Assembly: GCA_017440575.1 (NCBI GenBank)
Contig: JAFSGY010000090.1
Span: 1-64,000 of the forward strand
Length of the DNA: 64,000 bases
Direction: 5' to 3'
Origin: Lachnospiraceae bacterium
GTDB taxonomy: Bacteria; Bacillota; Clostridia; Lachnospirales; Lachnospiraceae
The notes under the pieces were generated by a model. It was not told the DNA's origin, searched no databases, and saw only the letters and a program-made list of their open reading frames with translations. Positions 35,708 to 44,353 of the stretch are shown here, piece after piece; the first letter of the stretch is position 1, and every line of letters starts with the position of its first letter. The position numbers and the translations under genes were made by a program.

Positions 35708-36925
35708 TTATTTACCATAGCGATAAGCTTCATATTCTATGTGAAGCTTTTGCATCTCTTTATCATCCAAAAGACCTGCCAGTTCCTCAATTTCAGTGGG
35801 TGATTCATACACCGCCGGCTTATCCTTTCTGTGCTTACGAATCATCTTACGATATCTCTTACGGACACTTCTGGTCTCCATATCCTCAGCCTCACCACTA
35901 GAATGCTTTATAAAGGTTGCTGACTCTTCCTCTTCTAATACCTCTATCTTATCACCATTATCATCATCATATGTCTCTCGAAAATCAGAAAAGACATTTA
36001 AAATCTCCTTAATAATGGCTCCCAGAATTAAAAGCATAATAGCAACTACACCAACTGCAAGCATAGCCTTAATCCACATCGGAAGCTCTCTAGGCTCCTG
36101 ATACTCACCACCAAGCATATCTAACTGTTCCTGAATGGAAGGTGTACTCTCATGCTCTATCTCTGCATCCATGCCACCAACAATTTCAATCTCTCCCGTT
36201 GACCATGTTCTAATATCTGTATATTGGCGCATCGGAATCGTTAAAATCGATGGAATGGACACAAGAAAAATAAGAATCATAAAAAATCCAAGCGTGCCAC
36301 CAGCAATTCCATAGATTCTCTTCGACGGTAATCCACTTACCTGCCGATTCATTCTTAAATAATCCTTCGTTTCTACCAAAAAAACATGCAGAATTACCAC
36401 AAACACGTAAAACATTGCTGTGAAAAATGCTTCATCACAGGTTGTTTTACTCATAAATGCCATACCTATAACATATATTACCACAAAATATCCTAAAGTG
36501 CCAAAGGTTGGTCTGTTTAAAACACTAAAGCTTGGCTCCCAGAATGGATCATCTGCGGAATCCTGCCTCTCCACAGCCATACGTAATCTATCACGGAAAC
36601 GCTTAATTATCAAAAACCCACATTCTGCTCCAAGACCAACCACATAAACCATTCCATATTCTGTCGGTTGTAAAATCCACGCCAAAGCAAGCGTTGCCAC
36701 AGCTGCTACAAGTGAAGCTCCCAGATAAGCAAATAAACTCTTACACTTTTTCACTGCAATACTGGTTACAATAACAGGAATCACAATCAAAAAGCTTTTT
36801 AAATACAATATATAGCCATATTCTGCGCCCTGAATATCACCAAGCTCATACAGCACAGGAATCCAAAGAGGAAACAACAGCGTGGCATGAATCCATTCAA
36901 GGACTTGTTTCACACGTTCTCTCAA
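35708..36925 (-). CDS. Membrane protein with DUF4129-like C-terminus
   Basis: A 405-residue protein with about eight hydrophobic helices in the first 220 residues, an extracellular stretch (about 225-275), one further helix (about 283-305) and a soluble tail whose KRYRKMIRKHRK...ELAGLLDD...YEAYRYG pattern resembles DUF4129. In the usual DUF58-MoxR neighbourhood this partner carries a transglutaminase-like domain; none is visible here. The TTG start overlaps the DUF58 stop (TTGA) and follows GGAGG by ten bases. It belongs to the MoxR-DUF58 operon. Confidence 0.65.
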   Translation of the reverse strand: MRERVKQVLEWIHATLLFPLWIPVLYELGDIQGAEYGYILYLKSFLIVIPVIVTSIAVKKCKSLFAYLGASLVAAVATLALAWILQPTEYGMVYVVGLGAECGFLIIKRFRDRLRMAVERQDSADDPFWEPSFSVLNRPTFGTLGYFVVIYVIGMAFMSKTTCDEAFFTAMFYVFVVILHVFLVETKDYLRMNRQVSGLPSKRIYGIAGGTLGFFMILIFLVSIPSILTIPMRQYTDIRTWSTGEIEIVGGMDAEIEHESTPSIQEQLDMLGGEYQEPRELPMWIKAMLAVGVVAIMLLILGAIIKEILNVFSDFRETYDDDNGDKIEVLEEEESATFIKHSSGEAEDMETRSVRKRYRKMIRKHRKDKPAVYESPTEIEELAGLLDDKEMQKLHIEYEAYRYGK

Positions 36926-38034
36926 CTTCTCTCCACCTCCCTAAGCATCAGCCTGATATTTCTTCTGTCAGATCCTGCAACTGCCACTGTCTCACCCTTA
37001 ATAATCGGACAGATTACAATTGCCATCTGCTCTTTTCCAACATAGTCTGCAATTTTTGCAAAAAGCTCCTCTGTCAGATTCTTGGATATAAACATATGTA
37101 CCATATCCTCTTCCAGCTCGCCAAAGCAATCCTCAAATCGTCCCCAGCCATCCTCTGTACGATATCTTGCAAGCATACGCTCCATCTTAACAAGCTGCGT
37201 TTTCTGGTTAGAACTTGGCAGAATACACAAATCTCCCATCTCTGTCTTAGCATTGGAGGCAAAGCCTACATCCATCCCCTGCTTAATCAGCTTACGAACC
37301 AATGTTGCTGCTACAGAAATACTTTCTTCAATCAAATTATCATATTTTAAGATTCCGCTGTCCTCTACATCCAGATAAATCCTTGCCTTCTGCGTTAACA
37401 CAGAGTCAAAGGTATTTACCATTAGCTTTCCTGTCTTAGCGCTTGCTTTCCAGTTTATGGTCTTCATTGGATCCTGTATGGTATACTCACGAATGGTACG
37501 GAAGGCAAACGGGTCTTCATATAAGCCCTTCGTACACTGGAGATTGCCAAGCATTCTCTCACACAAAGCCATAATATCTGATATCTCTGCCTTTGCAGGA
37601 TACACATAGATTCCTGCATCCGATTCCAGATTCTTGCTATATCTTTTGTCAAATAAAAGTGCATAAGAAGTCAAATCAGCCTCCTGCACCTTATAATACC
37701 CTCTCTTCGTACAATGTACTCGAATCTGTCGGGTAATCTTCTGCCAGCCAAGTACGGAGAAAATATCTCTCTTATAGATATAATCACTAACATTGGTATT
37801 CTCCGTGTCCTTAAACACCAATTCTCTTCTGGTATGAAAACCAACCTCCAGAATTGGAACTGGTAAAGCCTTTCTGTTTTCAATCACCTCTACCAAGGTC
37901 GCACTCTCACCAGCATAAACCGCCTGCGTATCAAAATACAGCGTTACGGTAATATTCTTATCCCATTTCTTTCTATAATATAAATTCCATGCCTTTCTAG
38001 CCAATAGAATGCACAGAAGTAAGATAATCAGCAT
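36922..38034 (-). CDS. DUF58 domain protein
   Basis: A 370-residue protein with one N-terminal membrane helix, a beta-rich middle, and the DUF58 signature (IREYTIQDPMKTINWKASA) near 200, followed by a von Willebrand A-like fold. In bacteria it pairs with a MoxR ATPase for assembly or quality control of cell-envelope complexes; the exact client is unknown. AGGAGG precedes the ATG; it lies 22 bp after moxR and overlaps the next gene by 4 bp. Confidence 0.88.
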   Translation of the reverse strand: MLIILLLCILLARKAWNLYYRKKWDKNITVTLYFDTQAVYAGESATLVEVIENRKALPVPILEVGFHTRRELVFKDTENTNVSDYIYKRDIFSVLGWQKITRQIRVHCTKRGYYKVQEADLTSYALLFDKRYSKNLESDAGIYVYPAKAEISDIMALCERMLGNLQCTKGLYEDPFAFRTIREYTIQDPMKTINWKASAKTGKLMVNTFDSVLTQKARIYLDVEDSGILKYDNLIEESISVAATLVRKLIKQGMDVGFASNAKTEMGDLCILPSSNQKTQLVKMERMLARYRTEDGWGRFEDCFGELEEDMVHMFISKNLTEELFAKIADYVGKEQMAIVICPIIKGETVAVAGSDRRNIRLMLREVERS

Positions 38035-38056
38035 TTTCTTCCTCCTGCCCTAGTCC

Positions 38057-38992
38057 CTAGCGCTGCTTCCAGTCTTCTGTTGGCAGTTCTACACTCTGAA
38101 GTAATTGTGTTACAAATGCTTTTCTTCCTGCTTCCTCTTCTACCTCTGAAATCATTCGATGACACAGAACATATGGCGCAACTGTCTTGATATCCTCAGG
38201 GACCACATAATCACGTCCTTCTACTAATGCATAACCCTGAGACGCCCGAAGAAGTGCAAGGGTTCCTCGTGGACTGACACCTGCATCACTCTTTCTAGTA
38301 GCCTGCACAAGACGAACAATATAATCTCTTAAGTCCCCATGTACATGAACCTCTTTACATGCTGCCTGAAGCTCTCGAAGCTCTTCCTTTGTTACAACCG
38401 ATTCGATTTTCTGTAATGGCTCATCTACAATAAAACGATCCAACATCTGTCGTTCTTCTGTTTCTGACAGCTTTCCCATATAAATCTTCATCAGGAATCG
38501 ATCCATCTGTGCCTCTGGCAATGGAAAACAGCCCAAAGTTTCCACCGGATTCTGCGTCGCAATAACAAAGAACGGCTCCTCTAAGGTTCTTGTCACGCCA
38601 TCTACCGTTACCTGTTTCTCTGCCATACATTCCAGTAAACTTGACTGTGTTCTTGGTGTTGCACGGTTAATCTCATCTGCAAGCAGCAGATTTGTAAAAA
38701 CAGGTCCTTCCTTAAATACAAAGGCACTCTTTTCCTGATTATAATATGACAAACCTGTCACATCACTAGGTAATAAATCCGGTGTGAACTGAACTCGGTC
38801 AAATTTACAGCCCATAGACTTAGCAAGTGTCTTAGCTAATACGGTCTTACCGGTTCCCGGCACATCCTCTAATAATACATGTCCGCCCGCTACCATAGAT
38901 GTCAGCAGAAGCTTCGTTACCTCTTCCTTTCCGATCATTACCTTTGCCACATTTTCTCTAATGCTCTGAATCTTCTCTGTCATGTTACTCAT
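38057..38992 (-). CDS. MoxR-family AAA+ ATPase
   Basis: A 311-residue AAA+ chaperone-like ATPase. Walker A is EDVPGTGKTVLAKT, Walker B is LLADEINRA, and sensor 1 lies in FFVIATQNPVE; the C-terminal lid domain ends the protein. First gene of the MoxR-DUF58-DUF4129 operon. MoxR ATPases act on membrane-bound partners with VWA domains, such as the DUF58 protein encoded next. The start could be either of two ATGs three codons apart; neither has a strong ribosome site (GAAAGG is 11 bases from the first). Confidence 0.92.
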   Translation of the reverse strand: MSNMTEKIQSIRENVAKVMIGKEEVTKLLLTSMVAGGHVLLEDVPGTGKTVLAKTLAKSMGCKFDRVQFTPDLLPSDVTGLSYYNQEKSAFVFKEGPVFTNLLLADEINRATPRTQSSLLECMAEKQVTVDGVTRTLEEPFFVIATQNPVETLGCFPLPEAQMDRFLMKIYMGKLSETEERQMLDRFIVDEPLQKIESVVTKEELRELQAACKEVHVHGDLRDYIVRLVQATRKSDAGVSPRGTLALLRASQGYALVEGRDYVVPEDIKTVAPYVLCHRMISEVEEEAGRKAFVTQLLQSVELPTEDWKQR

Positions 38993-39047
38993 CTCTTTTT
39001 CTACCTTTCCTCATATATTATATTATTTTGCCTATACACAAAGAAAA

Positions 39048-39070
39048 AGACTTTTCCCCAGAAAAAGTCT
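39048..39070 (-). terminator. Terminator after the mgtC gene
   Basis: AGACTTTT with AAAAGTCT around a 7-base loop, followed by TTTTTCTTTG on the minus strand. Confidence 0.75.
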
Positions 39071-39194
39071 CCTCTGTTACTATTTCCTCCGTTATCATAC
39101 TTATTCTTGTATAATTATGTCATTATAACACTTTTTCCAACACTTGTGGATAGTATAATTGATAGTTAAAAAATTAACTCATATTCAACACAGA

Positions 39195-39875
39195 CTACAT
39201 ATCATCTACGGATAAAACGCCCGGAATATCACGAAGCTCCATCAGATAATCATCCTTATTTTTCTTCTTCGGAATATGTATCACAGCCTCAATTACCGTT
39301 GGCAAACGCTTTGCCTTCGGTTTATTGGCATCGTAGGTATCAATCACGCATCCATCCTCCTTCAGCTTATGAAATAAAAAGGTAATCAGCTTGGCATCCT
39401 CTACCTCCATATGCAGTGTCATATATCGTGAATGAGCATAGATTCGCCTCTCAATTCCCGGAATCAGATGCAATACAAAGATTAATATCACAGTAACCAG
39501 AATCGCTCCATCCAAAAAGCCAATCCCAACAGCAAGACCTACACATGCCGAAAACCAGATTCCTGCTGCCGAGGTCAATCCCTTAATCTGTCTCCCTGCT
39601 ACGAGAATCGTTCCTGCGCCCAAAAAACCGACACCACTGACTACCTGCGCTGCCATTCTCGTCATATCTGCCATATCAGGAAAACATTGCATCAAATACT
39701 GCTCCATCAGCATTACTAATGTCGCGCCAATACACACCGTTGTAGTCGTCCTTGCTCCACCACCTCGTCTTTTTGCTCCTCTGTCAATGCCAATTACGGC
39801 ACCGAGCACCACCGACACTATAATTCGGAGAATTACATTCTCCGGTGTCCATGTCGAAAAATTCGTAAAAAACAT
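39195..39875 (-). CDS. mgtC: MgtC/SapB family membrane protein
   Basis: A 226-residue protein with five hydrophobic helices in the N-terminal half, carrying the family motifs VVLGAVIGIDRGAKRRGGGARTTT and GVGFLGAGTI (in part), and a soluble ACT-like C-terminal domain. The family is linked to magnesium limitation and ATP synthase control in pathogens, and to ion homeostasis in others; the role here is unknown. The start is the ATG after AGAGGTGAG. It lies between the MoxR operon and the decayed defence islet. Confidence 0.85.
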   Translation of the reverse strand: MFFTNFSTWTPENVILRIIVSVVLGAVIGIDRGAKRRGGGARTTTTVCIGATLVMLMEQYLMQCFPDMADMTRMAAQVVSGVGFLGAGTILVAGRQIKGLTSAAGIWFSACVGLAVGIGFLDGAILVTVILIFVLHLIPGIERRIYAHSRYMTLHMEVEDAKLITFLFHKLKEDGCVIDTYDANKPKAKRLPTVIEAVIHIPKKKNKDDYLMELRDIPGVLSVDDM

Positions 39876-39939
39876 AGACTCACCTCTTTCCACAAACTCA
39901 TTGGAACAGCATTTGCACACACGTATATAAAAGCACCAA

Positions 39940-41127
39940 TTAGCTGTTTAATTTGCTCTTTAACATTTCATAGCTGTCATGATATTCCACATTATCCGGT
40001 TCGAGTTCTATTGCCTTCTCAATTTCTTTTAATGCCTCTTCATACTTACCAGTATTATTTAACATAACCGCCTCTCTATACATACGCTGTAGCTCTGCTT
40101 GGTTAGTAATCTGGTAAACTGCTTGGTCTATCTCAACTGAATCATCCTCATCGTTTCTTTCATCACTTTCTGAGTCTTTTCCTGCTGCTGATTTCTCAGT
40201 AAACTCATCAATCGAACTCGAAAGCATTTGAAAGCGTTTCTCAGCATCACTCAGAAAAGTTTCTTTTGAAGGTAATTTATAATCAAATGCAGCTCCTAAC
40301 ATGTATAGTACTTCATCAAAGCCATTATGTCTTATTAAGTATCCATTTGTCTGTTCAAGGAATTCTAAAACCTTTCCTTCTATCTTATCCGTTTTATACA
40401 TTAACCAATATGGAAATGACCATTCATCTTTTAAAAATTTCTCACTGTTTTCTATTAGGAAATCCATAAGACTATTGTCATTACCTGCATAACCGATAAA
40501 AATAGGATGATAATCAGAAAACACATTATCCAATGCCTTTTTCCAATTATCATGTAATACTTCTACTTCCTCAACTGTATTCTTAGGGTCAAATAAAAGG
40601 TCTCTGTGTATCTTGATAATGGTTGGTCTATTAATCTGCCTTGAAATATAATGAGCTAACGTTTCATGACCTATAATCAAAGGAATTGTCTGTACTTAAT
40701 AATTCACTGCATCTTCCGTTAAATGATCAAAGTTTGTTGTAATTACCACATTATGCTTTGTTTTGGTCAATATATGAGACAGCATAACATATCCAATACT
40801 TGGCTTAGCATGCTCCATCAATTTCTCCAGATAATTATATCCGTCAGCTGGTTGTCGCTTAAAACGTCTCTCATAAAACGGACTATAAAAGCCATATTTA
40901 TTTTCATCATTGATACCACGCTCTTTTTTCCACTTCAAATGTTGCTCTTTGTTTCTCTCAAGTAACTCTTTATCCCATATATTAACAAGCTCTTGTCCTG
41001 ATTTAATACCTGACGATTTAGAAGCACCCGCTCCAAGCACAAAACAGAATTTTCTGGGATGTGGTTCACTTGAAACTTCTTTGATTTCGTTAATAAATCC
41101 ACCTATTGAAAGTTCTTCATAACCCAT
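39940..41127 (-). pseudogene. SIR2-like NADase with TPR tail, broken by an in-frame TAA
   Basis: One continuous frame of 396 codons interrupted only by TAA at 40696-40698. Before the stop: FVLGAGASKSSGI and VVITTNFDHLTEDAVNY, the nucleotide-binding blocks of SIR2-type domains. After it, without any shift: VQTIPLIIGHETLAHYI, KIHRDLLFDPKNT, FIGYAGNDNSLMDF, and a C-terminal TPR (MYREAVMLNNTGKYEEALKEI). The lost codon sits where homologous enzymes continue through the domain, so neither half can fold alone. SIR2 proteins of this kind are antiphage NAD-degrading effectors. The start is the ATG after AGAGGAG. The reading frame is otherwise intact, so the lesion looks recent. Confidence 0.8.
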
Positions 41128-41152
41128 TTTGTTCTCCTCTCTTGTCAAAAAA

Positions 41153-41186
41153 TCCCCTTTTACTAGAATGTTCTAATCAAAGGGGA
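41153..41186 (-). terminator. Terminator between higA and the SIR2 gene
   Basis: TCCCCTTT with AAAGGGGA plus an inner TAGAA/TTCTA stem, followed by TTTTTT on the minus strand. It sits eight bases after the HigA stop and directly before the SIR2 ribosome site, so the SIR2 gene depends on partial read-through. Confidence 0.75.
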
Positions 41187-41194
41187 CTGAATAC

Positions 41195-42247
41195 CTATGT
41201 CGTAATCACATATTTTGTTTTTAAGTCATTATGCCAATTATATTGAATATGACCTTCTTTTTGTAATCTTCCAACCACAATACCTACATCAATTCCAACT
41301 TTCTTTGCGAAATCAATCATGGATATTTTCGTAAATTCATTATTGCCTACAAAGCTATCGTAATCTTTTTCAGGTATTAATGTATTCTTAGCATATTCAT
41401 CTGCACACTTTTCATCATCTTCTGTAGTTCCATCCATATTTCCAATATGACCATATATAATATGTGCAAGTTCATGAAATAAACTGAACCAGAATTTATC
41501 TGCATCTTTTCCTCTAACCGTCAACCCTACAACTATTTTATTTCCATCCATAAACGTTGCTCCATGTAAAAAAGAACCACCAATATGCGGAAGAAATACC
41601 ATTGCAATACCACAATTTGCCAGCAATTCAATTAATTTAGGACAAAAATCCGTTGGATTCATCATTGTCATTTTTCTAATTTGAGGAATTTCTCGTATAA
41701 GTGTTGCTATATCAATTGGTTTCGTTACAATCTTTCTAGCTTCTATTTTTGCCTTTTGTGCCCAAACAATCAATGCTAAATCACTTTTTTCTGTTTCCGA
41801 AAGCTTCCTGCATGCAATCCCTGGAACTAAAGTTCCTTGCAAAAAACTTAGCTGAGCTACTTCAAAGTATTTGCGTAAATTAATAACCTTATCTGTACCT
41901 TTCGAACTATCATCAATCCATCCATTTTGAACCATTTCTTTATAAGGCATTTTCTTTGCTATTTCGATATCTTCATCCATAGCATTTTCTTCATTTATCT
42001 TAGCTAATTTTTCACGATAAATAGATTCTAAATTACACCAAAACTGTGCCGATAATCCTAACACCATTTCTAACCTTCTGGCTACATCTATCGTTAACTG
42101 AACATCTCCATTAATTAATTTACTAATATGTTTCTCCGACATCCCCATTCTTGCTGCAAATTCTTTCTGGTTCATTCCTCGGTCAACAAGCTGCTCCTTT
42201 ATGGTTGCACCTGGGGGGGTTGCTATAAAGCTACGACTTCTCTCCAC
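41195..42247 (-). CDS. higA: HigA-type antitoxin fused to ImmA/IrrE metallopeptidase
   Basis: A 350-residue protein. An XRE-type helix-turn-helix of the HigA family occupies about 14-70 (MNQKEFAARMGMSEKHISKLINGD, in part), followed by a linker and an ImmA/IrrE-type zinc peptidase with HELAH at 258-262 and a downstream EKCADEYAKN. The DNA-binding part should repress the operon at the two palindromes upstream of higB; the peptidase part may sense stress or clear partners. GTG start with AAGGAGG eight bases upstream. It is intact although the toxin just upstream carries a stop codon. Confidence 0.85.
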   Translation of the reverse strand: MERSRSFIATPPGATIKEQLVDRGMNQKEFAARMGMSEKHISKLINGDVQLTIDVARRLEMVLGLSAQFWCNLESIYREKLAKINEENAMDEDIEIAKKMPYKEMVQNGWIDDSSKGTDKVINLRKYFEVAQLSFLQGTLVPGIACRKLSETEKSDLALIVWAQKAKIEARKIVTKPIDIATLIREIPQIRKMTMMNPTDFCPKLIELLANCGIAMVFLPHIGGSFLHGATFMDGNKIVVGLTVRGKDADKFWFSLFHELAHIIYGHIGNMDGTTEDDEKCADEYAKNTLIPEKDYDSFVGNNEFTKISMIDFAKKVGIDVGIVVGRLQKEGHIQYNWHNDLKTKYVITT

Positions 42248-42278
42248 TGTACTACCTCCTTAACTTAATTGCGTATTA

Positions 42279-42575
42279 TTAATGATAATCTACAATTTCC
42301 ATAATATTCGCAATTTGAATTTCATTTCCTTTTTTCTCAAAAACAAGCCGATAGGTATGAACCAAATCAACAGCATATTGCTCTTTTCGATTCCCTTTCA
42401 GCTGATGACATCTTCCAATCTTATACTGTATCATCATCTCAACTGATAATGCCGCTGATATCTAATCTATTCGTAACTGTATTTTTTCAGCCATTTCTTT
42501 TCCATGCTTTTTCTCAGCTTCGTAAGCATTGGTACATATCTTTTCAATCTTACTATTTTTATATTCGATTTGCAA
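42279..42575 (-). pseudogene. higB: HigB-type toxin (RelE superfamily), broken by an in-frame TAG
   Basis: A 98-codon frame starting at TTG (QIEYKNSKIEKICTNAYE) and ending IANIMEIVDYH. It is interrupted only at codon 38 by TAG (42462-42464, context RID-stop-ISA). The second half has the toxin core CHQLKGNRKEQYAVDLVHTYRLVF. The codon is one change from CAG or GAG, and the frame is otherwise clean. AGGTG lies before the start. The loss of a ribosome-dependent endoribonuclease while the antitoxin stays intact is the expected harmless direction of decay. Confidence 0.85.
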
Positions 42576-42593
42576 CGCTTCACCTCGCTCTTC

Positions 42594-42672
42594 AATTTAC
42601 CTTTGAGGTTAATTCCATGCTATCATTCCTATCATTCTTTGTCAATTATCAAATTTACCTTATAGGTAAATT
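42594..42672 (-). promoter_or_regulatory. higBA promoter with two HigA operators
   Basis: TTGACA (42640-42645) and TAGCAT (42617-42622) are 17 bp apart. Two palindromes flank them: AATTTACCT-TAT-AGGTAAATT at 42652-42672 (perfect) and AATTTACCT-TTG-AGGTTAATT at 42594-42614 (one mismatch), with centres 58 bp apart. The layout fits autorepression by the intact HigA. Confidence 0.8.
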
Positions 42673-42696
42673 ACTAAAACAATAAAAATTTATATT

Positions 42697-43287
42697 TTAT
42701 ACTTCAATCTTCTTTCCCACTACCTGATACATCTGCTCATCTGCAATCTGTACCACAACCTCCAGTTCCTGACGAAAGATTGCTGCCAGCTCCTCTATTT
42801 CTAACAAGCCAATTGAAACGTGACTTGCTGCCCCAGCGTGACATGCATTAATCTGTTCTCTGCTCATGCCATGTGCTACCGTAAGCATTCCGCCCGGCTT
42901 CAATAAAGTTACTAATCTTTTTATTAATACCTGCGGTTCTGCAAAATGAGGAAATGCATTATAAACAACAATATTGTCATATTTTTGTGGTAACTCTATC
43001 GTTTCGATATCTCCACATATGATATGCACGTTCTGCTGCTGAAATTTCTGCTTTGCTATTTTCACCATCTCCGTAGAAATATCAACTGCCGTTACCGATG
43101 CCACATTCCTTGCCAGATAATCAGAAATTAAAACTCCTGTACCACACGCCACATCTAGTACATCCTTACCTTCACTTACTCCGGCATTTTCTAAAATCAT
43201 ATCGATAATCTTATCATTCCGAATCATTTGCTCATCCCAGACGAAAGCGTTTTTATCAAAAAATGATATTACTTCATTCTTATTCAA
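42697..43287 (-). CDS. Class I SAM-dependent methyltransferase
   Basis: A 196-residue methyltransferase. Motif I (VLDVACGTGVLI) and the acidic motif II (VTAVDIS) that hold S-adenosylmethionine are present, followed by IICGDIETIELP and VVYNAFPHF. It belongs to the UbiE-like small-molecule group; the substrate is unknown. TTG start, seven bases after AGAGGT. It stands alone between the higBA promoter and the second sugar operon. Confidence 0.85.
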   Translation of the reverse strand: MNKNEVISFFDKNAFVWDEQMIRNDKIIDMILENAGVSEGKDVLDVACGTGVLISDYLARNVASVTAVDISTEMVKIAKQKFQQQNVHIICGDIETIELPQKYDNIVVYNAFPHFAEPQVLIKRLVTLLKPGGMLTVAHGMSREQINACHAGAASHVSIGLLEIEELAAIFRQELEVVVQIADEQMYQVVGKKIEV

Positions 43288-43360
43288 TGCATCTACCTCT
43301 TTTATTTTTCTACTATATTCTTCCTACTATTATGATAACGCAAATCACATAAAATAAAAA

Positions 43361-43391
43361 GCATTACCAGCTCATTTCAAACTGATAATGC
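43361..43391 (-). terminator. Terminator of the second sugar ABC operon
   Basis: Ten-base arms (GCATTACCAG and CTGATAATGC, one wobble) around an 11-base loop, followed on the minus strand by TTTTT. Confidence 0.8.
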
Positions 43392-43419
43392 CTCTTATTC
43401 ATTAACGTAAACACAATTC

Positions 43420-44340
43420 CTAGCCCTTTACAGCCCCAATCATGACACCCTTCTCAAAGTACTTCTGAACAAAAGGATATACACATAAAATCGGAAGTGT
43501 GGAAACAATAATAACTGCATATTTAACCTGATCCGCAGAGGATTGTCCATAGCCACCTTGTACACCACCGTTACCATTTGCATAAGCCTGATTGAGCAAC
43601 AAAATCTCTCTAAGAATAATTTGTAATGGTGCATTGTCTTCCTTGTTGTTATAAATCAAAGCATTGAAATAATCATTCCAGTGATATACTGCGTAATACA
43701 GAATCAATACGGAATTTACAGCCTTAGATAATGGCAGTACAACCTTCATAAAATAAGTAAAATGAGAACAGCCATCCAATACAGCCGCTTCATATAAATC
43801 CTCCGGAATCGAATTCTCAATAAAGGTTCTCGCAATAATGAGGTTATAAGTATTTACAGCCACAAAAATGATTAAGATTGTTTTCGTGGAAATCAGACCT
43901 AAAGAACTGATTGTCATATAAGTCGGTACCAGACCACCACTGAAAAACATGGTGAATACGAAGTACATCATAATCTTATTTCTTGTTTTAAAGTTTCTGC
44001 GTGATAATGCATAAGCAGCCGGCATGGTAACTACCATATTCAGTGCTGTTCCTGCTACCACATAAAGAATGGTATTCGCATATCCCTTCCAGATTCTGGT
44101 ATCTTCCATGATTTGCTGGAAGCCATACAGACGAATGTCCTTTGGCCAGAAGGTTACCTGACCTAAATTAACCAGATTAGAATTACTGATAGAAGCAATG
44201 ACTACGAACCAAAGAGGATACACAATAATGATAAATACTACAATACTAAGAAGCAAAACCACTACGCAAAAAATGGTATCTGCCCAGTTTATTTTCTTTT
44301 CTATTGCATCTGTATTCCCACGTTTTAATGCCTTTTCCAT
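43420..44340 (-). CDS. Sugar ABC transporter permease, LplC type
   Basis: A 306-residue permease with six hydrophobic helices and the EAA loop YEAAVLDGCSHFTYFMKVVLP. The LplC/YtcP-like group pairs with LplB-type permeases and large binding lipoproteins, and in Firmicutes usually takes up oligosaccharides. AAGGAGG precedes the ATG. Third gene of the operon, 13 bp after its partner. Again no ATPase is present. Confidence 0.88.
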   Translation of the reverse strand: MEKALKRGNTDAIEKKINWADTIFCVVVLLLSIVVFIIIVYPLWFVVIASISNSNLVNLGQVTFWPKDIRLYGFQQIMEDTRIWKGYANTILYVVAGTALNMVVTMPAAYALSRRNFKTRNKIMMYFVFTMFFSGGLVPTYMTISSLGLISTKTILIIFVAVNTYNLIIARTFIENSIPEDLYEAAVLDGCSHFTYFMKVVLPLSKAVNSVLILYYAVYHWNDYFNALIYNNKEDNAPLQIILREILLLNQAYANGNGGVQGGYGQSSADQVKYAVIIVSTLPILCVYPFVQKYFEKGVMIGAVKG

Positions 44341-44353
44341 CTCAACTCCTCCT

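Noticed and set aside
39940..42575. Recoding of TAA and TAG as sense codons to explain the two interrupted genes.
   Set aside because: All other genes in the window end normally at TAA, TAG or TGA, and two different stops would have to be recoded. Plain nonsense mutation is simpler.
42279..43287. Methyltransferase gene as part of the higBA islet (restriction-like function).
   Set aside because: It resembles small-molecule UbiE-like enzymes, lacks DNA-methylase motifs such as NPPY, and lies upstream of the higBA promoter as a separate unit.
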